A DNA stretch of 64,000 nucleotides. It comes from Verrucomicrobiota bacterium. Lineage in GTDB: Bacteria > Verrucomicrobiota > Verrucomicrobiia > Opitutales > UBA953. Location of the stretch: contig VHCL01000002.1 of the NCBI GenBank assembly GCA_016871725.1, forward strand, positions 62,001 to 126,000. The letters are read 5' to 3'. Positions 28,185-37,185 of this stretch are shown in pieces. Below the pieces are notes generated by a model. It saw only the letters and a list, made by a program, of their open reading frames with translations, was not told the origin of the DNA and ran no database searches. Position numbers and translations under genes: made by a program. The number at the start of each line of letters is the position of its first letter. The first letter of the stretch is position 1.

Positions 28185-29177
28185 ATGCCGCGGAGACTGG
28201 TCCTGCTCGGTTCGGATGAGATCGCGCTCCCGGCGTTCGCCGCGGTCCGCGCCTTGCCCGACGCCGAGGTCGTGGCGGTCTACGCGCAGCCGGACCGGCC
28301 CGCCGGCCGGGGCCAGGAAATCCGGCCTAACCCCGTGGCCGCCTGGGCGCAGGCCGCCGGCCTGCCGCTCCGTCAGCCCGAGAAGCTCGGCCCGGAAGAC
28401 GCGCAGGAACTGGCCGCGCTCGGCGCCGACCTCGGCGTGGTGATGGCTTACGGCCAGCTGCTGAAGGCCGACTTCCTCGCCGCGACGCGGCTGGGCTTCG
28501 TCAATTTCCATGGGTCGCTCCTCCCGGCCTTGCGCGGGGCGACGCCCGTCGAAGGCGCGCTCGCGCTCGGGCTCGCGGAGACGGGCGTGTCCCTGCAGCA
28601 GGTGGTCCTGAAGCTCGACGCAGGCCCCATCCATGCGGCGCGGAGCCTGCGTCCGTCGCCCGGCGAAGGTCGCGCGGCCCTGCGCGCCCGTCTCGGCCTG
28701 CTCGCCGGCGAACTCGCGTCCGCGGCTTTGCCGGCGGTGCTGGCCGGCGTCTCGACGCCCGTCCCGCAGGACGAGTCCATGGTCACGTATGCGCGCCGGC
28801 TGAACCGCGGCGACGCGCCGCTCGACTTCCGCCAGCCGGCCGTCGTGCTCGGCCGGCGCGTGCTCGCCCTCGAAGGCTGGCCGGGTTCGACCTGCGAGCA
28901 TCGGGGCGTCACGATCAAGGTGGGCGAAGCGCAGGCCGAAGAGACGGCCTCGGGCGGCCCGCCCGGCCTGATCCTGTCCGCGGACCGCGCCGGCGTCCGC
29001 GTCGCCTGCGGGCAAGGCGTGCTCGTCCTCCGACGCCTGCAACGCCCCGGCGGCAAGATGCTTCCCGCGGGAGAATTCCTCGCGGGCTTCCCGCTGGCCG
29101 CCGGCGAGACGCTGGCCTCCGCCGAGATGCCGGCCTTCGTCGCCGACGTCCCGTTTCCCCGGGCGCCCAAGGCGTAA
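28185..29177 (+). CDS. fmt: Methionyl-tRNA formyltransferase
   Basis: Formylates initiator Met-tRNA from 10-formyl-THF. The protein has 330 residues. The catalytic site is visible: FVNFHGSLLPALRGATPVE carries the conserved Asn and His, and LKLDAGPI the catalytic Asp. VYAQPDRPAGRGQ is the usual N-terminal loop. The C-terminal domain is divergent but of normal size. No def gene is adjacent, although fmt and def are often paired elsewhere. It lies 3 bp after der. Confidence 0.93.
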   Translation: MPRRLVLLGSDEIALPAFAAVRALPDAEVVAVYAQPDRPAGRGQEIRPNPVAAWAQAAGLPLRQPEKLGPEDAQELAALGADLGVVMAYGQLLKADFLAATRLGFVNFHGSLLPALRGATPVEGALALGLAETGVSLQQVVLKLDAGPIHAARSLRPSPGEGRAALRARLGLLAGELASAALPAVLAGVSTPVPQDESMVTYARRLNRGDAPLDFRQPAVVLGRRVLALEGWPGSTCEHRGVTIKVGEAQAEETASGGPPGLILSADRAGVRVACGQGVLVLRRLQRPGGKMLPAGEFLAGFPLAAGETLASAEMPAFVADVPFPRAPKA

Positions 29178-29215
29178 TCGCTTGATAAGCGTTCCCGGCT
29201 TGCTGTCATAGCCGC

Positions 29216-31288
29216 ATGCGCGCCGCCATCCTCTGCCTTTGCCTGGCCGTCGGCGCCGTGGCGCAGACCAAGGATCTTTCCTTCCAGCAGGTGACGGGCG
29301 GCGTGTTCGCCGGTTTTTCCGAGGACGCCAAGGCCGAGAAGGTCTGGGAGGCCGCGGCCCGGCAGATGCGTCCGGCGGCCAAGGAAGGGCAGTGGGACAT
29401 GGAGGACATCACCCTCCGCTCCTTCCGGGACGGCCGTCCGCTGGCCCGGTTCGAGAGTCCCTCCGGCGTGATGACGCCGGCCGTGCGCGCCGCGCAGGGC
29501 GCCGACAAGGTGCGGGCGAACTCGCCGAGCTTCGGGCTCGCGGGGAAAGGCTGGAGCTGGCGTTCCACCCCGCAGGGAGACGCCTTCGCGATCTTCGCCG
29601 AGGTCGTCGCGGAACTCGATCTCACGAAGCCGGCGGCCCGTCGTCTGCGTCTCCAGGCGCGGCGGCTCGACGCTGCGCCGACCGCCGGCGGCACGCTGAT
29701 GGTCTTCACGGGCGGCGTGGTCGCGGAACGCGTCGGCGAGCGGACCACGTGCGAACGTCTCGAATGCCTCGTCAGCGACGGGCCGGGGGGCGACGCCGAA
29801 GTGCGTTCCCTCGTCGCCCTGGGAAGCGTCGTGCGCGTCGTCGGCGCGCAGACCCTGCGGGGCGACCGCGCGACCTTCGACCCCAAGGCGGATACCGCCG
29901 AACTCGTCGGTCAGGTCGAGATCGAGGAGCCGGAGGCCAAGGGTTCCGCCCAGCGTCTCCGCCACCAGCCCAAGCTCGGTCTGACGGAACTCTACGCCGG
30001 CGACGGCCGGGCGGTCCGTCTCCAGCTGCGGCGCAAGCAGGAGGCGCCCGCCGACCTGACCGGCGCGCGCATCACGCTGCGGCGCGATCCCGCCGCCGGT
30101 CTCACCCGCGTCGAAGTCCAGGACGAGGCGACCTATGTCTCGGCCGACACGCGCCTCACCGCGCGCCGCCTGGTCGCCACCGAGGCCCAGGCCGGCGGCG
30201 GGCAGCTCGAAGCCGAAGGGGACGTGAAAGGGCGGCTCGAAGGTTCCGAATTCACCGCGGGCCGCGCTCGTTGGGACCGTAAGTCCAAGGTGGTCGACCT
30301 GGCCGAGGCGCCCCGCCTGCGTGAACAGCGCGGGCTCGAGGCGGCCGGTTTCGCGATCCGCACCGACGCGCTCAAGGACCGCATCGAGATCCGCTCGGGA
30401 CCCGGCGTGCGCGCCGCCTTGCGCCTGCCGCCCGAGGAGAACGGAGGCGTCCCCGGTCTCGCCGAAGCGGACCAGGTCGTGGTCGTGACCGAAGACGGCG
30501 CGATGCAGGCCGAGCTGCTCGGCGACGTCCGCTATGTCGCCGGCCCGATCGTCACTTCCTCCGACCTGATGGTCGCCTTCGCCTTGCCCGTCCCGAAGAA
30601 GCGGGGCGAGTACGCGCTGCACAAGGTCATCCTCTCCGGCAAGGTCCGTTACGCCCAGCCGGGCCTCCGTTGCCTCGGCGAACGCCTCGACCTCACTCCG
30701 GCCGTCCAGATCGAGGAGGTCCTCGCGCAGGACGCGCTCGTGGGGCAGCCGCGCCTGCTCACGCTGTCGGGCGGCGTCGGTCCGACCCGCCCGCGGCTCT
30801 TCGTCTCGCAGGGCCCCGGCCAGGAAGTCGCCTTCGTGGCCGATGCGCACGAGGTCCTCCACACCCCGGCCCTGACCAAGTTCTTCCTGCGCGGCGCGGT
30901 CGCGATCGATTCCGAAGCCACGGACGCCACCTGCGACCTCCTCGAAGGACTCGCCTCCCCGGACAAGTCCGGCCGGCTCGTCGCCCGACGCGTGGTCGGC
31001 CGCGGCAACGTGGGCGTGGTCGCGGGCGGCGCCAGCGCCAAAGGCCGCTCGTTGGAGATGAATCCGGAGCTCGGCACGGCGCGGCTGCTGGGCGACGCGC
31101 GCATCCTCGACAAGAACGGCAACGAGGGCGTCCCGGCGAAGGAGGTCACCTACGACCATAAGACGAAGTCCTGGCGGATGGACTCGGCGCCCGACGACCT
31201 CAACCCCGGCCAGGTGGTGCGTCCGAAGATCTTCCTCGGCCGCGACTTCACCTTGCCCGAGGTCAAAAGCCTCGACAAGGCACGCTGA
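29216..31288 (+). CDS. Large LptA/OstA-like exported protein
   Basis: A 690-residue protein with a signal peptide (residues 1-16, MRAAILCLCLAVGAVA). The remainder is a long run of short beta repeats resembling OstA/LptA/LptC jelly-roll units. Examples are GGVVAERVGERTTCERLECL, GDVKGRLEGSEFTAGRARW, SGKVRYAQPGLRCLGERLDL and LGDARILDKNGNEG. It lies 18 bp before lptB, so a periplasmic LPS-bridge role (LptA, perhaps combined with LptC) is likely. Normal LptA is about 180 residues, so this is nearly four times longer. No separate lptC is seen nearby. Confidence 0.72.
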   Translation: MRAAILCLCLAVGAVAQTKDLSFQQVTGGVFAGFSEDAKAEKVWEAAARQMRPAAKEGQWDMEDITLRSFRDGRPLARFESPSGVMTPAVRAAQGADKVRANSPSFGLAGKGWSWRSTPQGDAFAIFAEVVAELDLTKPAARRLRLQARRLDAAPTAGGTLMVFTGGVVAERVGERTTCERLECLVSDGPGGDAEVRSLVALGSVVRVVGAQTLRGDRATFDPKADTAELVGQVEIEEPEAKGSAQRLRHQPKLGLTELYAGDGRAVRLQLRRKQEAPADLTGARITLRRDPAAGLTRVEVQDEATYVSADTRLTARRLVATEAQAGGGQLEAEGDVKGRLEGSEFTAGRARWDRKSKVVDLAEAPRLREQRGLEAAGFAIRTDALKDRIEIRSGPGVRAALRLPPEENGGVPGLAEADQVVVVTEDGAMQAELLGDVRYVAGPIVTSSDLMVAFALPVPKKRGEYALHKVILSGKVRYAQPGLRCLGERLDLTPAVQIEEVLAQDALVGQPRLLTLSGGVGPTRPRLFVSQGPGQEVAFVADAHEVLHTPALTKFFLRGAVAIDSEATDATCDLLEGLASPDKSGRLVARRVVGRGNVGVVAGGASAKGRSLEMNPELGTARLLGDARILDKNGNEGVPAKEVTYDHKTKSWRMDSAPDDLNPGQVVRPKIFLGRDFTLPEVKSLDKAR

Positions 31289-31306
31289 CCGCTTCCTCTT
31301 ATCCGC

Positions 31307-32047
31307 ATGGCCGCAACGAGCGAGAAGGGCGTCATCCGGGCGCAGGCCTTGGCCAAGCACTACGACGCCAAGGTGGCCGTGCAGGACGTCAGCCTGTTCC
31401 TGCAGGGCGGCGAGATCGTCGGCCTGCTCGGGCCGAACGGCGCGGGCAAGACCACCACTTTCTACATGGTCGTCGGGCTGATCCCGTCGACGCACGGCCG
31501 CGTCTTCCTCGACGGCCAGAACATCACCGGGGCCCCCATGTGGCGGCGCGCCCGCGCCGGCGTCGGCTACCTGCCGCAGGAGGCTTCGGTCTTCCGTAAG
31601 CTCACCGTCTGGGAGAACGTCATGGCCGTGGTCGAGACGCTCGACCTCGGCGAACGGGAGCGCAAGGAGCGCACGGCGGAACAGCTCGCCGAGCTCGGGC
31701 TGGAGAAGCTCGCCCGCCAGCCCGCCTTCACGCTTTCCGGGGGCGAACGGCGCCGACTGGAGATCGCCCGGGCGCTGGCCACCCGGCCGCGTTTCCTGCT
31801 GATGGACGAGCCGTTCAGCGGGGTCGACCCGATCTCGGTCGCCGAAGTCCAGTCCATCATCCGCAAGCTCAAGGCCCGCGGCATCGGCGTCCTCATCACG
31901 GACCATAACGTCCGCGAGACCCTCGCCATCGTCGACCGGGCCTACCTGATCCACCAGGGCAGGGTGCTGGTCTCCGGGACGCCCGCCGAAATCGTGGACA
32001 ATCCCGAAAGCCGCCGCCATTATCTCGGCGAAGGCTTCAAACTCTGA
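31307..32047 (+). CDS. lptB: LPS export ABC transporter ATPase
   Basis: The cytoplasmic ATPase that powers LPS transport with LptF/G/C. The length of 246 residues is standard. Walker A is [17 protein letters not shown] and the Q-loop is in [19 protein letters not shown]. The signature is [16 protein letters not shown], Walker B is [16 protein letters not shown] and the switch His is in [10 protein letters not shown]. All match LptB rather than amino-acid LivF/G paralogues. It sits between the LptA-like gene and hprK. Confidence 0.96.
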   Translation: MAATSEKGVIRAQALAKHYDAKVAVQDVSLFLQGGEIVGLLGPNGAGKTTTFYMVVGLIPSTHGRVFLDGQNITGAPMWRRARAGVGYLPQEASVFRKLTVWENVMAVVETLDLGERERKERTAEQLAELGLEKLARQPAFTLSGGERRRLEIARALATRPRFLLMDEPFSGVDPISVAEVQSIIRKLKARGIGVLITDHNVRETLAIVDRAYLIHQGRVLVSGTPAEIVDNPESRRHYLGEGFKL

Positions 32048-32052
32048 CGTCC

Positions 32053-33027
32053 ATGTCCGACCCCGCCCCCGATACCCGCCCAGAATCCGTCTCGGTGCGG
32101 GAGTTCCTGACCTCCTTCCAGGACATGCTCCAGATGGAGCTCCTCGCCGGCGCCGAGGGCCTCGACAACGTCATCGCCGAGAAGTCGCTCAACCGTCCGG
32201 CCCTCGCCGTCACCGGTTACTTCAAGGAGTTCGCCTACAAGCGCCTCCAGCTCTTCGGCGCGGGCGAGATGGCCTACCTCGCCGACCAGGCCGACGCGGT
32301 CCGCGAGAAGCTGCTCGACGACGTCTTCTCCAAGCGCATCCCCGCCGTGGTGATCTCGCGCGGCCTGCCGGCCGACGAGGTGCTCCTGCGCATCGCCGAC
32401 CGCCACAAGGTCCCGCTCATCCGCACGCAGCTCAAGTCGAAGGACTTCTCGGCGGAGGCGACCGTGCTCCTCGAGGAGAAGTTCGCGCCCCGCACGAACA
32501 TGCACGCCACCCTGGTCGACATCAAGGGCGTGGGCGTGCTGCTCCGCGGCGACTCCGGCATCGGCAAGAGCGAGTGCGCCCTCGCGCTCATCGAGCGCGG
32601 GCACTCCCTGGTCGCGGACGACTTCGTCATCGTGACGCTCATCGGCGACCGCGAGCTGCAGGGCACCGCCAAGGAGCTCAACCGCGGCTACATGGAGTGC
32701 CGCGGCATCGGCATCATCAACATCCCCTCGATCTTCGGCGTCCGTTCCATCCGCCGCGAGAAGCGCGTCGACCTCGTCGTCACGTTCGTGCTCTGGCAGC
32801 CGGGCATGGACGAGGAGCGCTCCGGGCTCGAGGTGGAGACCTTCGAGATCCTCGGCCGCAAGGTGCCGCACATGACGATCCCGGTCCGGCCGGGCCGTGA
32901 CATGGCCCGCCTCGTCGAGGTGGCCGCCTCGGTGCAGGCCCTGCGCGGGATGGGGCATGACTCCGCCAAGGAGTTCAGCGAACGCCTCATCCAGTTCATG
33001 GCGAAGGGCAAGGCCGGCGAGGCCTGA
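32053..33027 (+). CDS. hprK: HPr kinase/phosphorylase
   Basis: A bifunctional enzyme phosphorylating a serine of HPr. The protein has 324 residues. The N-terminal domain has [14 protein letters not shown] at its end. The P-loop is [14 protein letters not shown], followed by [22 protein letters not shown] matches the HprK signature (E-x-R-G-x-G-I-I-N). No ptsH or ptsI is in the window. The link to lptB recalls the lpt-rpoN-hpf-hprK order of proteobacteria, with the intervening genes missing. Confidence 0.95.
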   Translation: MSDPAPDTRPESVSVREFLTSFQDMLQMELLAGAEGLDNVIAEKSLNRPALAVTGYFKEFAYKRLQLFGAGEMAYLADQADAVREKLLDDVFSKRIPAVVISRGLPADEVLLRIADRHKVPLIRTQLKSKDFSAEATVLLEEKFAPRTNMHATLVDIKGVGVLLRGDSGIGKSECALALIERGHSLVADDFVIVTLIGDRELQGTAKELNRGYMECRGIGIINIPSIFGVRSIRREKRVDLVVTFVLWQPGMDEERSGLEVETFEILGRKVPHMTIPVRPGRDMARLVEVAASVQALRGMGHDSAKEFSERLIQFMAKGKAGEA

Positions 33028-33028
33028 G

Positions 33029-33688
33029 CTACTTCTTCCGTCCGTCCCAGCGGCAGTCGGCCATCACGCGCAGGCAGACTTCGCGGAGGTCGAACAGCGT
33101 GGCTTCGAGGTCATGCGCCGCCTCGGCCGACGAGAGGCGCGCGCCGGCGGGCAGGCCGGCGGTGAGGCCGATGGAATAGTTGATGGCCGCGAGGGCGCGC
33201 TTCATGTGCACGAGCGCCAGGGGCAGGTCGCCGGTGTCGGTGGCGTTGATCGCCATGACCATCTGGTGCTGAGCGTCCCAGAAGGAGTGCATGATGTTGG
33301 TCGCCTCGAGCGCGGTGAGCTGGGCCCCGGCGTCGACGTTCAGGCGGCGGAAGGACTGCGTGAGCTGGAGGGACAGCGCCCGGGCCACGACGTAGACGGG
33401 ATGCTGGTGGATGCAGTAGGGGAGGTCGGGGCCTTCGTCCTCGTCGTCGTTGACCTCCTCGGGTCCGTCGCCGGGCGCCCAGTCGGCGTTCTCCCAGCCC
33501 ATCCGGCGGGCGCTGATGTCCAGGCGGTCGGGCAGGTTCTTGACCTCGTTGTAGTAGGCGAGGAAGCGGCCGACCTCGAGGTCGTTGCGCTGCAGGTAGC
33601 CGGACCAGTCGGCTTCGCCCCAGGAGGCGTTGCCGGAACCGTCGAAGTCGCCAAGGGGTTGGTCGCCATCGTCCATAGGGCCCATCAT
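33029..33688 (-). CDS. Conserved-looking cytoplasmic protein of unknown function
   Basis: A 219-residue protein without signal peptide or membrane segment. The N-terminal 20 residues are acidic/glycine rich. An acidic linker (EEVNDDEDEGPD) near residue 80 separates a short N-part from a helical C-terminal domain of about 120 residues (LTALEATNIMHSFWDAQHQM; LVHMKRALAAINYSIGL). I recognise no family. The ATG at 33688 is one of three close candidates (33688, 33685, 33676); a GGGGGAAAAG run lies upstream of the first. It is convergent with hprK, with a 1-bp gap. Confidence 0.72.
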   Translation of the reverse strand: MMGPMDDGDQPLGDFDGSGNASWGEADWSGYLQRNDLEVGRFLAYYNEVKNLPDRLDISARRMGWENADWAPGDGPEEVNDDEDEGPDLPYCIHQHPVYVVARALSLQLTQSFRRLNVDAGAQLTALEATNIMHSFWDAQHQMVMAINATDTGDLPLALVHMKRALAAINYSIGLTAGLPAGARLSSAEAAHDLEATLFDLREVCLRVMADCRWDGRKK

Positions 33689-33767
33689 TGGGTGCTTTTC
33701 CCCCGTTGCAAACCCCTTGTGGCGAAAATGCCCTTGTCCCGCCCGCCCCGAACGTGGCTAATCCGGC

Positions 33768-34814
33768 ATGGCCCCGGCCCTTCCTGCCCTGACCGCCGCC
33801 CTGACGGCCGGTCGCGACCTCGCCCCCGCGGAGGCCGCCGCCGCGGCCTTGGCCATGGCGGACGCCGCCGTGACCGACGCCGACAAGGCGGCGTTCCTGC
33901 TTGCCTTGGCGCGCAAGGGGGAGACGGCCGCGGAGGTCACCGGTTTCGCGCGGACCTACCGCGACCTCGCCCGCCGGACCGACTTCGGCGACTGGCCGGC
34001 CCGCGCCATCGACATCGTCGGCACGGGCGGCGACCGTTCCGGCAGCTTCAACATCTCGTCGGCGAGCGCGCTCATCGTCGCCGCGGACGGCGTTCCGGTG
34101 CTCAAGCACGGCAACCGCTCGATCACCTCGAAATCGGGCAGCGCGGACTTCCTCGCCGGCCTCGGGGTCGTGCTCGAAGCCACCGACGAACAGCTGCGCC
34201 GCGGCCTCGCGGAGGCGAACTTCTGCTATCTCTACGCGCCGGCTTTCCATCCCGCCTTCAAGGCCGTGCTCGGCGTGCGCAAGCAGCTCGCCGAGGGCGG
34301 GACCAAGACCGTGTTCAACGTCCTCGGGCCGCTGATCAATCCGGCCCGCCCGGCCCACATGGTCGTCGGCGTCTACGACGAACGCTGGGTCGAGCCCCTC
34401 GCGGCGACGCTCGGCGAGCTCGGCGTGAAGCGGGGCCTCGTGACGCATTCCCGCGCCGGCGGCGGCATGGACGAGATCACCACGGCCGGCGAAGTGCGCG
34501 TCCGCGGCTGCGGCGAGCTCGCCTCGGTCGACGCGGTCTGGCTGCCCGGTGATTTCGGTTTCAAGACCTGCGCGGTCGCCGACCTGCGCGGGGGCACGCC
34601 CGAGGAGAACATCGCGATGTTCAGCGACCTGCTCGTGGGCGGCGTCTCCGACGGCCTGCTGGACACCCTTTGCCTCAGCGCGGGCACGGCCCTCTGGGTC
34701 GCGGGCCGGGCGGCCGATCCGGCCGCCGGCGCCAAGCGCGCCCGGGAGATCGTGCTCGGAGGCGAACTGCGTGAAGAGGCCCGGCGGCTGCGCGCGGCCT
34801 TCCGCGTCGCCTGA
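33768..34814 (+). CDS. trpD: Anthranilate phosphoribosyltransferase
   Basis: Transfers phosphoribose from PRPP to anthranilate in tryptophan synthesis. The protein has 348 residues. DIVGTGGDRSGSFNISSASA (about 84-103) is the PRPP-binding motif. KHGNRSITSKSGSADFLAGLG and YLYAPAFHPAFKAV are further hallmarks. NVLGPLINPARPAHMVVGVY and HSRAGGGMDEIT follow. No other trp gene is nearby, so the pathway is dispersed. It is convergent with waaA; the two coding regions abut at 34814/34815. Confidence 0.95.
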   Translation: MAPALPALTAALTAGRDLAPAEAAAAALAMADAAVTDADKAAFLLALARKGETAAEVTGFARTYRDLARRTDFGDWPARAIDIVGTGGDRSGSFNISSASALIVAADGVPVLKHGNRSITSKSGSADFLAGLGVVLEATDEQLRRGLAEANFCYLYAPAFHPAFKAVLGVRKQLAEGGTKTVFNVLGPLINPARPAHMVVGVYDERWVEPLAATLGELGVKRGLVTHSRAGGGMDEITTAGEVRVRGCGELASVDAVWLPGDFGFKTCAVADLRGGTPEENIAMFSDLLVGGVSDGLLDTLCLSAGTALWVAGRAADPAAGAKRAREIVLGGELREEARRLRAAFRVA

Positions 34815-36095
34815 TCAGCGCGCCAGCAGGATCTCCAGGGTGCGGCCGGTGGCGCCCCGGTTGCCTTGGTGCCACGCGGCCGCCCGGCGGCCCGGCTCGC
34901 TTCGGTCGCGCTCGTCGGCGCAGAGCACGGTGAGCCTCGCCTCGAGGGCGTCGGCGTCCTCCGCGCGGAACGCGGCCCCGGCTTTCTCGAGTCCGCGGCA
35001 GATGTCGCGGAAGTTGGACATGCGCGGTCCGTAGACGATGCCCACGCCCGCCGCGGCGCATTCGATCGGCGTCTGCCCGCCTTCGTGCGGAGGCAGGCTC
35101 TTGCCGCAGAAAGCGACGTCGGCGGCGCGGGTGAGGCGGCGCAGTTCGCCGGTGGTGTCGGCGAGGTGCACGACCGTGCCGGCCGGCGCGACGGGCCCGC
35201 CGGAGGAGCGCTGGTGCCAGTCCAGGCCGCTGGCGCTGACTTCCGCGGCGACCTCGGCGCGGCGTTCGGAGTGGCGCGGGACGAGCAGGAGGCGGACGTC
35301 CGTGCCCGCCGCGCGCAGGTCGCGGACGGTGCGGAGGAGCAAGGTCTCTTCGCCCCTCCATGTCGACGACCCCAGGAGGACGACCGTGCGCGGATCGGCG
35401 CCGAAGCCCAGTTCCGCGCGGAGCCGCGCGCGTTCGTCGGCCGGCATCGGCGCGTCGCCGGCGACGTCGAACTTGATGTTGCCGGTGAGCACGGCGTCAA
35501 AGCCGAGCTCGCGGAAGCGGCGCGCGTCCTCCTCGCTGCCGGCGGCGATCCGCCGGAAGTGGCCGAGGACGTAATGCGAAAGTTTCCGGAAGCGTCGGTG
35601 ACGCGCGAAGGACTTGTCGGAGATGCGCCCGTTGATGAGGTAGGCCGGCACGCCCCGGGCGCGCGCCTGGGCGAGGTGCTCGGGCCAGAGTTCGCCTTCC
35701 ACGAGGACGACGACGTCGGGGCGGATGCGGCGCCAGGCGAGGGCGCTGCAGGGCCACAGGTCGGCCGGGAAGACGCCGATCGCGTCCGCCACGTCGGCAT
35801 ACCGTTCCTTGGCGAGGCGCAGGCCCGTGCTCGTGGTCGTGGTGAGGATGATCTCGGCTTCGTCCGTGGCCCGCAGTTGTCGGAGCAGGGGGCCGATGGC
35901 CTCGATTTCCCCGACCGAGACCGCCTGGATCCAGAACCGGCGTTTCCCGGGGGTCTTGGGGCCGGGGGCGGGGAAGAAGCCGAAACGCTGGCTGAAGCCC
36001 GTGCCGTAGCCCCCGCGGCGGAGCATCCGCCAGAAATAGTAGGGGAGGGCCGGGATCAGCAGCAGCGGGAAGAGTATCCGGTAGGCCCAAGACAT
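34815..36095 (-). CDS. waaA: 3-deoxy-D-manno-octulosonic acid (Kdo) transferase
   Basis: An inner-membrane GT30 glycosyltransferase adding Kdo to lipid A precursor. The protein has 426 residues from ATG 36095 (MSWAYRILFPLL), which begins the family's N-terminal membrane anchor (residues 5-20). The open frame further upstream is antisense to rpsB and discarded. Conserved parts are QAVSVGEIEAIGPLL, the segment EGELWPEHL, RISDKSFARHRRF, GNIKFD, GSSTWRGEE, LVPRHSERR and the C-terminal GGQTPIECAAAGVGIVYGPR. It indicates Kdo-containing LPS, agreeing with lptB. Confidence 0.95.
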   Translation of the reverse strand: MSWAYRILFPLLLIPALPYYFWRMLRRGGYGTGFSQRFGFFPAPGPKTPGKRRFWIQAVSVGEIEAIGPLLRQLRATDEAEIILTTTTSTGLRLAKERYADVADAIGVFPADLWPCSALAWRRIRPDVVVLVEGELWPEHLAQARARGVPAYLINGRISDKSFARHRRFRKLSHYVLGHFRRIAAGSEEDARRFRELGFDAVLTGNIKFDVAGDAPMPADERARLRAELGFGADPRTVVLLGSSTWRGEETLLLRTVRDLRAAGTDVRLLLVPRHSERRAEVAAEVSASGLDWHQRSSGGPVAPAGTVVHLADTTGELRRLTRAADVAFCGKSLPPHEGGQTPIECAAAGVGIVYGPRMSNFRDICRGLEKAGAAFRAEDADALEARLTVLCADERDRSEPGRRAAAWHQGNRGATGRTLEILLAR

Positions 36096-36213
36096 CGCGT
36101 TGCGCCGACCCTGCCGAGGCGGCCTCCGGCTGTCAGTTCCAAAGGAGGCAGTTTGGGCTGATTTTCCCGCTTGCCCCGGGCGGTCAGGGGTGTTTGAACC
36201 CACTTTCCACCGT

Positions 36214-36243
36214 TTGAAGCGACCGCCGATCGCTTCGGACATA
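36214..36243 (+). promoter_or_regulatory. Possible promoter of rpsB-tsf in a 228-bp leader
   Basis: The 228 bp between divergent waaA and rpsB hold no gene. TTGAAG (36214-36219) with an 18-bp spacer to GACATA/ACATAAAA is a weak sigma-70-like pair. A near-copy of the -35 box, GTTTGAAC, occurs 20 bp earlier. The remaining leader of about 80 nt may carry ribosomal-protein feedback control, but I could not fold a convincing element by eye. Confidence 0.3.
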
Positions 36244-36323
36244 AAACCCAAAACCCAGTCAGCCATACCTGATCCAATGTCCCCTCCTTCGGCAGGAAAA
36301 GGGATACGGAGCCAAAAAACACC

Positions 36324-37178
36324 ATGAACATCACAGTCAAAGACCTCCTCGATGCCGGCGTCCACTTCGGACACCAGACCCGTCGCTGGAATCCCCGCAG
36401 CCGTCCGTACATCTTCGACCACCGCAACGGCGTGTCGATCATCGACCTCGAGAAGACCCACGCGTGCCTCGCCGCCGCGGCCGCCTTCGTCGAGGACACC
36501 GCCGCCAAGGGCAAGGAAGTGCTCTTCGTCGCGACCAAGCCCCAGGCGCAGGAAGTCGTCCGCCAGGCCGCCAAGTCGACCGGCATGCCCTTCGCCGTGA
36601 ACCGCTGGCTCGGCGGCACGCTCACCAACTTCGCGACCATCAAGCGCTCGCTCGACAAGTACCGCACCTACCTCCGCATGGAGCAGGACGGTTCCCTCGC
36701 CAAGATGCACAAGAAGGAAGCCGCCGCCGTGAAGCGCGAGATGTCGCGCATGGCCCGTAACTTCGAAGGCCTCCTCGAGTACCGCGACCTCCCGGCCGCC
36801 ATGATCGTCGTCGACACCAAGCTCGAAGAGATCGCCGTCAACGAAGCCGTCCGTCTCGGCATCCCCGTGATCGGCCTCTGCGACTCCAACTCCGACCCGA
36901 CCCTCCTCAAGTTCCCCGTCCCGGGCAACGACGACGCCGCCAAGTCCATCCGCCTGGTCGTCGAAGTCCTCACCCAGGCCGTCCAGAACGGTCTCGCCCG
37001 CCGCAAGGTGGTCGCCCAGGACCGCAAGACCGTCACCCCGGTGTCCCGCCAGGACGCCGGCGAGTCCGTCCAGCCCGAGGTCCAGATCTCGGAAGAGCTC
37101 CTCAAGGCCAACGAAGGCGCGGAAGCCGTCGAAGGCGCCGCTCCCGCCAAGCGCCCGTCCCCTCGCAAGTCCAAGTAA
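36324..37178 (+). CDS. rpsB: Ribosomal protein uS2
   Basis: A small-subunit ribosomal protein, 284 residues. LLDAGVHFGHQTRRWNPRSRPYIF in two parts (LLDAGVHFGHQTRRW and NPRSRPYIFDHRNG) is the canonical start. NRWLGGTLTNFATI and VVDTKLEEIAVNEAVRLGIP are further signature regions, as is LCDSNSDPT. A roughly 40-residue C-terminal tail beyond the E. coli length ends in PAKRPSPRKSK. It is immediately followed by tsf (7-bp gap), the universal rpsB-tsf pair. Confidence 0.97.
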   Translation: MNITVKDLLDAGVHFGHQTRRWNPRSRPYIFDHRNGVSIIDLEKTHACLAAAAAFVEDTAAKGKEVLFVATKPQAQEVVRQAAKSTGMPFAVNRWLGGTLTNFATIKRSLDKYRTYLRMEQDGSLAKMHKKEAAAVKREMSRMARNFEGLLEYRDLPAAMIVVDTKLEEIAVNEAVRLGIPVIGLCDSNSDPTLLKFPVPGNDDAAKSIRLVVEVLTQAVQNGLARRKVVAQDRKTVTPVSRQDAGESVQPEVQISEELLKANEGAEAVEGAAPAKRPSPRKSK

Positions 37179-37185
37179 TCCGACC

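Noticed and set aside
25281-29042. Open frame of 1253 codons on the minus strand
   Set aside because: It is antisense to the aminotransferase, der and fmt, whose motifs are unambiguous. No domain is recognisable in it.
28448-32020. Open frame of 1190 codons on the minus strand
   Set aside because: It is antisense to fmt, the LptA-like gene and lptB, with no recognisable motif.
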